This document shows positions 8,641 to 15,863 of a stretch of 41,771 nt of DNA, in pieces. The translations under genes and the position numbers were made by a program. The stretch spans positions 1-41,771 of the forward strand of contig JADFYU010000026.1 of assembly GCA_015232865.1 (NCBI GenBank). The letters are read 5' to 3'. A model generated the notes under the pieces. That model had not been told where the DNA came from. It made no database searches and worked only from the letters and a program-made list of their open reading frames with translations. The stretch is from Magnetococcales bacterium (lineage in GTDB: Bacteria; Pseudomonadota; Magnetococcia; Magnetococcales; UBA8363). Positions within the stretch are counted from its first letter, which is position 1, and the number at the start of each line of letters is the position of its first letter.

Positions 8641-9117
8641 TTAAAGACTAGCATAAATTTGCAGGATACCCTCTTCCATCTGAAAGGTCAAAATTTCTGT
8701 TGGCTGACCGGTTTTCCAACTGGCAATATATTCCATGCCGACGATGGACATGGGTGGGGAGAGTACGACGCCCGGTATCTGGGCTTTGGATTTCATCCCG
8801 CCGCCGATCATGTTGGCCAATTCGGCGGCCCCGTCCAACAGATCTTCCTGTAGAAGATCCTCTTGAGGTAGTCCGACGATTTTGCTGACGATGTTTCTTA
8901 ACAGATTCAGGCTACAGCCAACAGCAATCATTCCCTCATGAGTACCATAGAGCCGGACCAAACCGGAAGCTTCCCGATTCAGTCGAAAATCGTTGACCTT
9001 CTCTTTTCCACTGAAGATCACCTCGGAAATAGCCATGGTCGTCATGATCTCGACGACTGTAAGGCGCAGAGAGTCTAATATTTTTTGTTTGTTCTCTTCC
9101 GAATGACTATCTTTCAT
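8641..9117 (-). CDS. cheX: CheX-type CheY-P phosphatase
   Basis: A 158-residue protein of the CheX/CheC family, which dephosphorylates CheY~P. The helix DLLDGAAELANMIGGGMKS holds the canonical catalytic pattern D-x3-E-x2-N (D-GAA-E-LA-N), followed by the Gly-rich turn typical of CheX. The ATG at 9117 has a GGGGCGG purine-rich site upstream; a longer in-frame reading to 9270 would overlap the preceding cheY and is rejected. It lies 31 bp downstream of one cheY and 125 bp upstream of another, the expected neighbourhood for a CheY phosphatase. With no CheZ visible in the window, it is the best candidate for signal termination. Confidence 0.85.
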   Translation of the reverse strand: MKDSHSEENKQKILDSLRLTVVEIMTTMAISEVIFSGKEKVNDFRLNREASGLVRLYGTHEGMIAVGCSLNLLRNIVSKIVGLPQEDLLQEDLLDGAAELANMIGGGMKSKAQIPGVVLSPPMSIVGMEYIASWKTGQPTEILTFQMEEGILQIYASL

Positions 9118-9148
9118 GAACAATCCGCCCCTTCCAGGTTCCAGTTCC

Positions 9149-9526
9149 CTAGCAACCGCCGAGTCCCAACGCTTCCATGATGCGAGCAGCCATCTCTTCC
9201 TGGCTGAACGGCTTGGTTTGATAATGAATCGCGCCGGCTTGAATGGCTTTGATGATGTAGTCTTTTTCACCTTCTGTCGTCACCATCATGACCGGAATAT
9301 GTGCCATTCGTTCATCTGCCTTTGCAGCGATGAGCACCTCCAGACCATTTAAGCCAGGCATATTCCAATCCAGCAAAACCAAGCCTATTTCTTCATGTTG
9401 TTCCGCCAATATCCGAAGACCGATCTCTCCATTCTCGGCTTCGAGAACCTCATAACCCAACATGGCACCAATCCCGCTGATCACCCGTCGAATCGTTCGA
9501 GAATCGTCAATAGTCAATAATTTCAT
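9149..9526 (-). CDS. cheY: CheY-type single-domain response regulator (second copy)
   Basis: A 125-residue receiver with D7/D8 (TIDDSR), phospho-acceptor D53 (LLDWNMP), Thr in MVTTEG and Lys in QTKPF, so a complete phosphorylation site. It shares DWNMP and MVTTEG with the other cheY in this operon but is clearly divergent elsewhere, pointing to an old paralogue pair rather than a recent duplication. It lies between cheR (63 bp upstream) and cheX (31 bp downstream). One of the two may act as motor ligand and the other as a phosphate sink or as the regulator of a different output; that is inference. Confidence 0.9.
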   Translation of the reverse strand: MKLLTIDDSRTIRRVISGIGAMLGYEVLEAENGEIGLRILAEQHEEIGLVLLDWNMPGLNGLEVLIAAKADERMAHIPVMMVTTEGEKDYIIKAIQAGAIHYQTKPFSQEEMAARIMEALGLGGC

Positions 9527-9589
9527 TCTGCACCATTTACCTGTTTTTTTAAAACCCGAACAGATGGTAATTCATCATCTGATTTTGAT

Positions 9590-10423
9590 TTATTTGCGAC
9601 GATACATCGCGGCCGCCCCGACCATGACTTGTGAAAAATCTGATGTATAACCGCGTGGTGATTCTGAAGCGCCAATGGCCAGTATACCGTCTTTTTCCAG
9701 AATACCATGAATTTTACCGTATATTTCCCGTTTTAATTCGTCGGAGAAATAAATCAACACGTTCCGACACATGATAAAATCAAAGCTTTTGAGTGGAGTA
9801 AAATCGTTCTTCAAGTTAAATTGTTTAAATTCAACAATTTCCTTAACTTCAGGTTTGATTTCGTAGACCATGCCATTTTTGTTGAAAAAACGTTCCAAAT
9901 ATCCAGGTTTCATTCCGCGCGAGATGGCCAATTGGCTATAACGGCCAGATTGTGCCATGAAAATGGCTGAAGGGGAAATGTCCGTGCCGATAATGCTGAA
10001 CTTGCTTAACGGCGGAGCCGAACTCCCAGCTTTTTGTAAGGCGAACTGCAACAGCATGGCCAAAGAATAGGCCTCCTGGCCTGTTGAACTGGCCGCTGAC
10101 CAAATTCTTACTTTGGGTTTGATGGCCGCCTGTTTGATCAAAAAAGGGACGATATGATCCTCCAAGGCTGTCGCAAAAGAGGAGTCGCGAAACCAAAGCG
10201 TTTCGTTGGTGGTCATGGCATCGACCACTTTAGCCCGGAGAGCACCCGCCGTATCGGCGACTAATTTGTTGTGTAACTCTTCAAAGCTGTCACAGCCATT
10301 CTGTACCATCAGAACCGTCAGACGGTTTTCAACCAGGTACTCTTTTCCCTCGTTTATCAAGATCCCGCTGTATTCGTGTAGAAATGTTCGAATCAGCTCA
10401 AACTCTTTTTTGGAAATGGCCAT
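9590..10423 (-). CDS. cheR: Chemotaxis protein methyltransferase CheR
   Basis: This SAM-dependent enzyme methylates glutamates on chemoreceptors and counteracts CheB. An N-terminal helical domain (KKEFELIRTFLHEYSGI) is followed by the methyltransferase domain: TNETLWFRDSSF near residue 90, the SAM-binding stretch IWSAASSTGQEAYSLAML and the FDFIMCRNVLIYF motif near the end. The ATG at 10423 gives 277 residues, the normal CheR length; a TTG-started 12-residue extension overlapping cheB is less likely. It is 26 bp downstream of cheB, in the usual cheB-cheR pairing. No C-terminal pentapeptide-binding TPR or other fusion is present. Confidence 0.93.
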   Translation of the reverse strand: MAISKKEFELIRTFLHEYSGILINEGKEYLVENRLTVLMVQNGCDSFEELHNKLVADTAGALRAKVVDAMTTNETLWFRDSSFATALEDHIVPFLIKQAAIKPKVRIWSAASSTGQEAYSLAMLLQFALQKAGSSAPPLSKFSIIGTDISPSAIFMAQSGRYSQLAISRGMKPGYLERFFNKNGMVYEIKPEVKEIVEFKQFNLKNDFTPLKSFDFIMCRNVLIYFSDELKREIYGKIHGILEKDGILAIGASESPRGYTSDFSQVMVGAAAMYRRK

Positions 10424-10449
10424 AGTATTGATCGTTCTCAGTAAATCAA

Positions 10450-11718
10450 TTATAAACAAATTTTTGAGATGGTCGGACCAATCTCATCTAAAGTCAGGGA
10501 AAGATCAGATAGATTTTTTTCATCCACAGATCGAGGCATCCCATAAACAACGCAACTTTGTTTGCTCTGAGTTATGCAATATGTATGCCCAGCCCTTTTG
10601 AGCGCATCGACACCATTTGCGCCGTCCCGTCCCATTCCTGTCAAAATGACCGCCAGAACATCGCCTCTGAAGGTGGCCGCAACAGACATAAACAAAACAT
10701 CCACCGCTGGCCGACATTCGTTTACCTTGGCTCCATCATTTAAAGAAATTATAAGAGATTTTTTAACATTTTTTATAGTCATGTGTCTACCACCCATCGC
10801 TATGGTAATGCTGCCAGGGGTGAGTACCATGCCTTCCTCAGCTTCTTTAACCGGAATACCGGAAGTTCGGGAAAGCTGGGCAGCCAACGATGCGGTAAAG
10901 ACGGGTGGCATGTGCTGGACGATTAAAATGGGCACGGAGAGCGGGCCGCCCAGCCCACCCAACACTTTCGTCAGAGCCGCCGGACCGCCGGTAGAAGAGC
11001 CGATCAAGACCAGTTCCGGTTTGGAAATCGGCATTCCAGAAGTTTTTTTCTGTGCTGCTCTCAAAGTTGGTGACAACGCCGGACCAATAGCCGCGTCCGC
11101 TTGTCTGGCGGCATTGGGTGCCGGTTTTTTTGAGCCGAGAGTGGATTTGTTGGTCGAAACAGGGGGAACGGAAACTCGTGTGAATGGACGCTGTAGTGGT
11201 CTGGTTTTGGGGGCCGCCTTTACAGTCGAACCACTAACGCTCTGGCTCTGGTGGCTCTCTTTAATTGATTCTGCTGTTTGAAAATCCTTGCTGAGGATAG
11301 AGAGAATCGGCTCCAGATCACGCCGGAGTGCAGCTTTGGCCTGATCGATATGGCTTTCAAGGGGTTTTGTAATAAAGTCCAAAGCCCCGGCATTCAAACA
11401 CTCGACAATAATATTGGCGTTGGAGCGGGATAAAGCGCTGACCATGACGACCGTAATGTTGGAAAAATTCTGGTTGATCTCCTTGAGAGTGGCCAGCCCG
11501 TCCATGACAGGCATTTCAACATCCAGCAACAGCACGTTGGGTAACGTCTCTGGGTCAGATTTAAAGAGATTGCGGATTTTATCCAGCGCCAGTTTACCGT
11601 TGGATGCCGTCGCCGTAACCTCAATGCCGGGAATACTCTCGGCAACATTTTTCATGATCATCCTGTAAGTGATGGTATCGTCAACCACCATCACCCGAAG
11701 GGTTCTTTTCAATGTCAT
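10450..11718 (-). CDS. cheB: Protein-glutamate methylesterase/deamidase CheB
   Basis: This response-regulator enzyme removes methyl groups from, and deamidates, chemoreceptors. The receiver domain (residues 1-~125) has VVDDT, phospho-acceptor D66 (LLDVEMP) and Lys in ITKPL. A long Pro/Ser/Ala-rich linker (about 140-230) joins the esterase domain. The catalytic triad is readable as S242 in IGSSTGGP, H269 in VQHMPP and D365 in MGRDGANG. At 422 residues it is longer than E. coli CheB (349) because of the linker. It follows the receiver-PP2C fusion by 30 bp and precedes cheR by 26 bp, so all are probably cotranscribed. Confidence 0.94.
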   Translation of the reverse strand: MTLKRTLRVMVVDDTITYRMIMKNVAESIPGIEVTATASNGKLALDKIRNLFKSDPETLPNVLLLDVEMPVMDGLATLKEINQNFSNITVVMVSALSRSNANIIVECLNAGALDFITKPLESHIDQAKAALRRDLEPILSILSKDFQTAESIKESHQSQSVSGSTVKAAPKTRPLQRPFTRVSVPPVSTNKSTLGSKKPAPNAARQADAAIGPALSPTLRAAQKKTSGMPISKPELVLIGSSTGGPAALTKVLGGLGGPLSVPILIVQHMPPVFTASLAAQLSRTSGIPVKEAEEGMVLTPGSITIAMGGRHMTIKNVKKSLIISLNDGAKVNECRPAVDVLFMSVAATFRGDVLAVILTGMGRDGANGVDALKRAGHTYCITQSKQSCVVYGMPRSVDEKNLSDLSLTLDEIGPTISKICL

Positions 11719-11748
11719 CTCTCTGTATTGCTCAGGAGTTGTTTCAAT

Positions 11749-13464
11749 TTAACTTTTGAATGTCCATCGGTAATAGGCGACTGCTCTGTTTCCTCTACCA
11801 TGATACACTAATTTTGAACACATGGAACGGATAAGTGCGATTCCCCGTCCGCCATGAGTTAAATTGTCCTGCAATTCCGATTGAACGTTGGCATGGTCAA
11901 ATCCTTCGCCGCTATCTTCGATCTCTATTCTCAACTCACCGCCAGTCTCCTGAGCGTTTTCAGAGAAGGGCAAAGGCGTGTGGGTGAGGGTCAACCGAAT
12001 CTCCCCCTCTTGCAAGGCTGCCAGTCGTTCCTCCCGTTGAGTATAGTAGAGCAGAAACCCTTGAGACGATTTTTTCGTTCGGGTATCCAGGTGCAATAAC
12101 CCGTGGTCGAGGGCGTTGGAAAACAGTTCGGCCAGAATGGTGTAAATTCTTTCCCGGTGCCCCAAAGGTGATTGAATGCTCATGATCGATTGAATGATGG
12201 TCGGCAGCGGGTCAACGCTGCTGATGGTCTTGGCATTAAACAGAAAGGCGATTTCCCAGGGGGCCGGGGGGATGATCTTGGCCTGATTATGGGAAAAATC
12301 TTCAGGAGATGTCTTGCCGGATTTGCTAAAGTCAATCTCTAAAAAACTGATGTCGTCTGATTGGTCCGCCACGTCCCGAAACTGCTTCAAACGATTCAAG
12401 ATCGTCGCAAAAAGCTGGTCAGGTGGGGTTTTTCCATCAAAAAATCCCTGCAGGCGATCCATGCCGAACATCTCGTTTCTTGGATTGATCGCTTCCGTCA
12501 GGCCGTCGGAGTGGAGAAACAGGCGATGGTCATCTTGAATCTCAAAGATACGAACCTTGCGACCGTCATGGGTCATGGGAGTAATGCCCAACGGCAGGTG
12601 ATCGGAGGGGAGGCGTTCGACCAACCTTCCGTCGCCATCTACGATGCAGATGTCCGGCAATCCTCCATTCCAGGTCACCAGGCTTTTTTGGCGGAAATCC
12701 ACCTCAATCAGGCAGGCCGCACAAAACATGCGGGTCGGCATGACAGTCAGCAATTTGGCGTTCATCTTTTCCACCAGGTCACCGATGGAAAAACCCTGGG
12801 CGGTCAGGTCGTAAAAAATCTCTGAAATGGGTAGGGCGCCGACCGCGGCTGAAAGGCCGTGTCCGGTAAAATCGCCCAACATGATATGCAGCCCACCAGC
12901 CGGATTGTAACTGGCCATGAGCAGATCGCCGTTAAACAGGGAGACCGGAGAGGTCCACTGTTTCAGGCAGGGGGCATCCAAAAGATTTCCGGCTCGAACA
13001 ATATTGGAAAAAAGATGTTTTCCAACCTCCAACTCTTGATGAAGTTGGTCTTTGTGTTGTTCAAGTTGTTCTTTTTGCGAACGTAGTTCAGCGTGTAACT
13101 GCCGAATGCGCTCCATGGCTTCTATTTTGGCTTGAAGGATGGTTCGGTTGAAGGGTTTGGTCAGAAAGTCATCGCCACCGGCATCAATGCAGTGGGCCAA
13201 TCCTTCCTCGTCCGTTACCGCGGTAAGAAAAATAATCGGTACAAACCGGTTTGAGGCGGACTCCTTGATGAGTCGAGCCGCTTCATAGCCATTCATGCGT
13301 GGCATGCGGACATCCATCAGGATCAGATCCGGCTGCTCCTGATGAAATAACTCAACCCCGTCTTCACCGTTATGGGCAATGACGACCGAATGGCCCTCAC
13401 GTCCGAGCAGTCGGGTCAGAATTGCGCCATTGATTCGGTCATCGTCTACAATGAGGATCTTCAC
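11749..13464 (-). CDS. Receiver - PP2C phosphatase - HATPase fusion (HsbR/RsbU-like partner-switch regulator)
   Basis: This is a three-module signalling protein. Residues 1-120 are a receiver with D7/D8/D9, D51 (LMDVRMP) and K103 (LTKPF). A coiled-coil linker (about 113-155, Lys/Glu/Gln-rich) leads to a PPM/SpoIIE-type Ser/Thr phosphatase (about 170-385) with metal-ligand motifs FNGDLL and LGDFTGHG and the late DGLTEA/DQSDDIS pair. Residues ~420-571 form a GHKL ATPase of the RsbW anti-sigma kinase type (AELFSNALDHG, IEDSGEGFD, GGRGIALIRSM). The order matches Pseudomonas HsbR, which phosphorylates or dephosphorylates the STAS protein HsbA. Here a STAS gene lies 204 bp upstream in the same direction, supporting that pairing. 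The start is GTG. Phosphorylation by the operon's CheA is plausible but not shown. Confidence 0.85.
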   Translation of the reverse strand: MKILIVDDDRINGAILTRLLGREGHSVVIAHNGEDGVELFHQEQPDLILMDVRMPRMNGYEAARLIKESASNRFVPIIFLTAVTDEEGLAHCIDAGGDDFLTKPFNRTILQAKIEAMERIRQLHAELRSQKEQLEQHKDQLHQELEVGKHLFSNIVRAGNLLDAPCLKQWTSPVSLFNGDLLMASYNPAGGLHIMLGDFTGHGLSAAVGALPISEIFYDLTAQGFSIGDLVEKMNAKLLTVMPTRMFCAACLIEVDFRQKSLVTWNGGLPDICIVDGDGRLVERLPSDHLPLGITPMTHDGRKVRIFEIQDDHRLFLHSDGLTEAINPRNEMFGMDRLQGFFDGKTPPDQLFATILNRLKQFRDVADQSDDISFLEIDFSKSGKTSPEDFSHNQAKIIPPAPWEIAFLFNAKTISSVDPLPTIIQSIMSIQSPLGHRERIYTILAELFSNALDHGLLHLDTRTKKSSQGFLLYYTQREERLAALQEGEIRLTLTHTPLPFSENAQETGGELRIEIEDSGEGFDHANVQSELQDNLTHGGRGIALIRSMCSKLVYHGRGNRAVAYYRWTFKS

Positions 13465-13668
13465 GCCGCAATCAACCTTTCTGAGTGGAAAAGGAAATTA
13501 ATCACAACGTGCATGATCCCAATAATCCCGCACCCACATCTATGCTGATAAAACAGGGGCCGATCGCTCCCCTTGTTAATCAACAGAGCCTGAATTTCTC
13601 AGCTGTCATCACGTCAGACCAATGAGTGGTCCAGGCTATCGTTATCAATTTATCCGTGGACCTGACCG

Positions 13669-13983
13669 CTAGCTGATTTTGAAAAGCCGTTGAAAATTAG
13701 CTGTTTCAAGAATTTTTTGAATCTCAGGGCGGGCATTGGTAATCTCAATGTCTGATTCATTGGTTCCGGCCTCTTCTCTGAGAAGAAGCAACATTCCCAA
13801 AGCGGAAGAGTCGATATATTCAGTGCCAGACAGGTTTATGACAAAGCGACGCCCCCTTTTACCACTGTTGGTGTCTTCTTGGTATGCCGCGCGAAATTGA
13901 GAGTGCATCTCAAAATTAAAGCGGCCTTTGATATTGATAACGGTTTCCGAATCTTCTCGGGTGACGGAAATGGTTCCGGACAT
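13669..13983 (-). CDS. STAS-domain anti-anti-sigma factor-like protein (HsbA/RsbV-like)
   Basis: A 104-residue single STAS domain, the fold of SpoIIAA/RsbV/HsbA antagonists. The phosphorylation-site region reads YIDSSALGMLLLL, with Ser residues where RsbV-type proteins are phosphorylated by their partner kinase. The ATG has a good AGGAG site 8 nt upstream. It lies upstream of the phosphatase/kinase fusion and downstream of the chemoreceptor gene, inside the chemotaxis operon. In the HsbA system the unphosphorylated form binds an anti-sigma factor and the phosphorylated form a diguanylate cyclase; whether either target exists here cannot be seen. The 204-bp gap upstream holds a paired repeat. 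Confidence 0.88.
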   Translation of the reverse strand: MSGTISVTREDSETVINIKGRFNFEMHSQFRAAYQEDTNSGKRGRRFVINLSGTEYIDSSALGMLLLLREEAGTNESDIEITNARPEIQKILETANFQRLFKIS

Positions 13984-14066
13984 CTTGTAGGCTCCTGGTT
14001 GTCTATAAAGGTTATCTCTAAATCAACGGTTTCCCGTCGAACTCTATCAAAAAAATCTCTGATATT

Positions 14067-14113
14067 CAAAAAAATTGCGCAGACTTACGGCTTGGCAAAA
14101 AAAATGCGCAGAC
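14067..14113. repeat. Two 18-nt direct repeats upstream of the STAS gene
   Basis: CAAAAAAATTGCGCAGAC (14067-14084) and CAAAAAAAATGCGCAGAC (14096-14113) differ at one position and start 29 bp apart. On the minus (coding) strand each reads GTCTGCGCA followed by a T-tract. They lie 84-130 bp upstream of the STAS start in the 204-bp gap after the chemoreceptor gene. Possible roles are paired operator sites or an internal control point of the operon; neither is demonstrated. Confidence 0.6.
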
Positions 14114-14187
14114 AGTCCGTTCAAAAAAGTCACCGGCGGTATCCATCCAATGTAACCCCAACCCGGCAACCACAATGTGTCTATTCG

Positions 14188-15195
14188 TTAAAAAAGCTCA
14201 ATGTCCCCTTCATCCATCGAGCTTTGGCCAACCGCCTGGCGATCAACTTCGTCGAACTTCTCAATGTGTCTGTTCAACGCCTGACGCACCTCTTCCACTC
14301 GGTTGGCAATATCCGTTTGGCCATCGGCAAGGCTCTCCAGGTTTACCGCCTCAATAAACTGCTCAATAACACCAAACTTTCTGTCCATACTGGCAGAAAG
14401 TTGCGAAACCATGTCCTCAAATTGCAAAGACATCACCGCATTTCCAACACTGTCATTGATTTCATCGGCAATGCCGGAAACCTTGGCAATGGTCTCCGAA
14501 GCGTAGCGATCCATCTCGCTCACCTCGTCCATCATCTCATCAACCCGACCTTTGGATTCAATGGCAAAACTCATATCTTTGGAGGCCATCACCTCAATGA
14601 TGTTTTTGGCCTCATTGATGTTGGTTTTGGCCAAACCAACCACCGAACCGATTTTATCACTGAATTCGTGAGAACTCTTGGCCAATTTTCTGACCTCTCC
14701 GGCCACCACAGAAAAAGCCGCACCCGACGTGCCAGCGCGGGCTGCGACAATTCGAGCGTTCAGAGAGAGTACGTTGGTCAACTCGGCAATGGCATTGATG
14801 TCAGCCAGGAGCGAGGCCACTTCATTCATCTGTGATGAAAGCTCATCAATGCGATGGACCATCTCCATGCTCTGACGGCTGACCAAAATAATATGATCGA
14901 CAAAGGTTCGTAGAATTTGATCGGTCTCACTGACAAAGCTACGAATGTTGATCTGTTTGACGGCTCCCTCTTCCGCTGTATCTTCCAGGTCATCATCGCC
15001 AGCGGTCAGTGTCGTCACCAAGCTCAGTTGGCTGTCGGACTGTACGCGCATGCTACTGAAACTGTCGGTTAACCGGACGATGGCATCTTGAACCAGATCC
15101 CGAATCTGTCGCATCTCCTGACGAGTGCTCTCAACCTCTCGTTGCAACTCTTCCCGCAGGTCGGCGGTGATCTGTCTAATGGCCTCATTATCCAT
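14188..15195 (-). CDS. Soluble methyl-accepting chemotaxis-type receptor without membrane segments
   Basis: A 335-residue, almost entirely helical protein with the MCP cytoplasmic signalling hairpin but no transmembrane segment and no recognisable sensor domain. The tip reads IAELTNVLSLNARIVAARAG. Compared with the canonical tip ALNAAIEAARAGEQG, the two glutamates flanking AARAG are Val and Thr here, so contacts with CheA/CheW or receptor trimers may differ. Downstream, VMSLQFEDMVSQL and the acidic C-terminus GDIELF stand out. The ATG at 15195 (AGGAA upstream) is preferred to a TTG one codon earlier. It sits between cheW and the STAS gene. It could be a cytoplasmic receptor sensing metabolic state, or an adaptor to the partner-switch module; the signal is unknown. 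Confidence 0.8.
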   Translation of the reverse strand: MDNEAIRQITADLREELQREVESTRQEMRQIRDLVQDAIVRLTDSFSSMRVQSDSQLSLVTTLTAGDDDLEDTAEEGAVKQINIRSFVSETDQILRTFVDHIILVSRQSMEMVHRIDELSSQMNEVASLLADINAIAELTNVLSLNARIVAARAGTSGAAFSVVAGEVRKLAKSSHEFSDKIGSVVGLAKTNINEAKNIIEVMASKDMSFAIESKGRVDEMMDEVSEMDRYASETIAKVSGIADEINDSVGNAVMSLQFEDMVSQLSASMDRKFGVIEQFIEAVNLESLADGQTDIANRVEEVRQALNRHIEKFDEVDRQAVGQSSMDEGDIELF

Positions 15196-15275
15196 CAAAT
15201 ATTCCTAAAATTACAAACGGAAACTCAAAAATTAACACTTATGGTGTGTTGATGTGTAGCAGATTCGTTCGCAAA

Positions 15276-15764
15276 TTACTGGTTATGTTGATTGAGCCCG
15301 AGAACCATGGCAACATTGATGATGATGAGCAGATTGCGTTCAAACTCAACCACGCCATGGACAAAATCAGCGGCAATACCTCTCAAATTAGCTGGTGGCG
15401 GCAAAATATTGTCGTCAACGATTTCCCGTACGTCGCCCAATTGATCCACAGCCAAACCCACCGGATCTTCCCAGGTACAGCGACTCCGGGCAAGAGTCGG
15501 ATTGATCTTCATCACTTCCGCATGGGTTTTCATGATGACGTTGTATTGCTTGATGGTCGAATCGCTTGCCTCATCTTCCGACCAGCCCAATCGACGCTTG
15601 AGGTCAAACAGAGAGATAACCCGTCCGCGAATGTTCAACATGCCACGGATATAATCTTGAGAGCCGGGAACCGGGGTGCACTCCATCGAACGGTTGATCT
15701 CCCGAACCAAGATGATATCAATGCCCAGATACAGGTCGCCCAAGGTGAAGGTGCTGACTAACAT
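15276..15764 (-). CDS. cheW: Chemotaxis coupling protein CheW
   Basis: A 162-residue CheW domain that links receptors to CheA. Readable family features are the N-terminal strand STFTLGDLYLGIDIILVREI, the segment PGSQDYIRGMLNIRG followed by ISLFDLK, and GLAVDQLGDVREI with a late hydrophobic strand (NLLIIINVAMVLG). The ATG at 15764 has AGAAGG directly upstream; a TTG start 39 bp further up lacks support. It is 99 bp downstream of cheA and 77 bp upstream of the receptor gene. An insertion between the two CheW subdomains (about residues 60-100, including MKTHAEVMKINPT) is slightly longer than usual. Confidence 0.92.
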   Translation of the reverse strand: MLVSTFTLGDLYLGIDIILVREINRSMECTPVPGSQDYIRGMLNIRGRVISLFDLKRRLGWSEDEASDSTIKQYNVIMKTHAEVMKINPTLARSRCTWEDPVGLAVDQLGDVREIVDDNILPPPANLRGIAADFVHGVVEFERNLLIIINVAMVLGLNQHNQ

Positions 15765-15863
15765 GGCCTTCTCTCTCCAATTCTGAGGCGGTGAAACCCC
15801 CAATCAATTACGATGACTATATTGCACAAAACGGTTGAATGTCAAAAGTTTGCGGTTTCTGTT

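Noticed and set aside
9118..9270. N-terminal extension of cheX into the preceding cheY
   Set aside because: It would overlap a clear receiver gene in another frame; the ATG at 9117 has a purine-rich ribosome site and gives normal CheX length.
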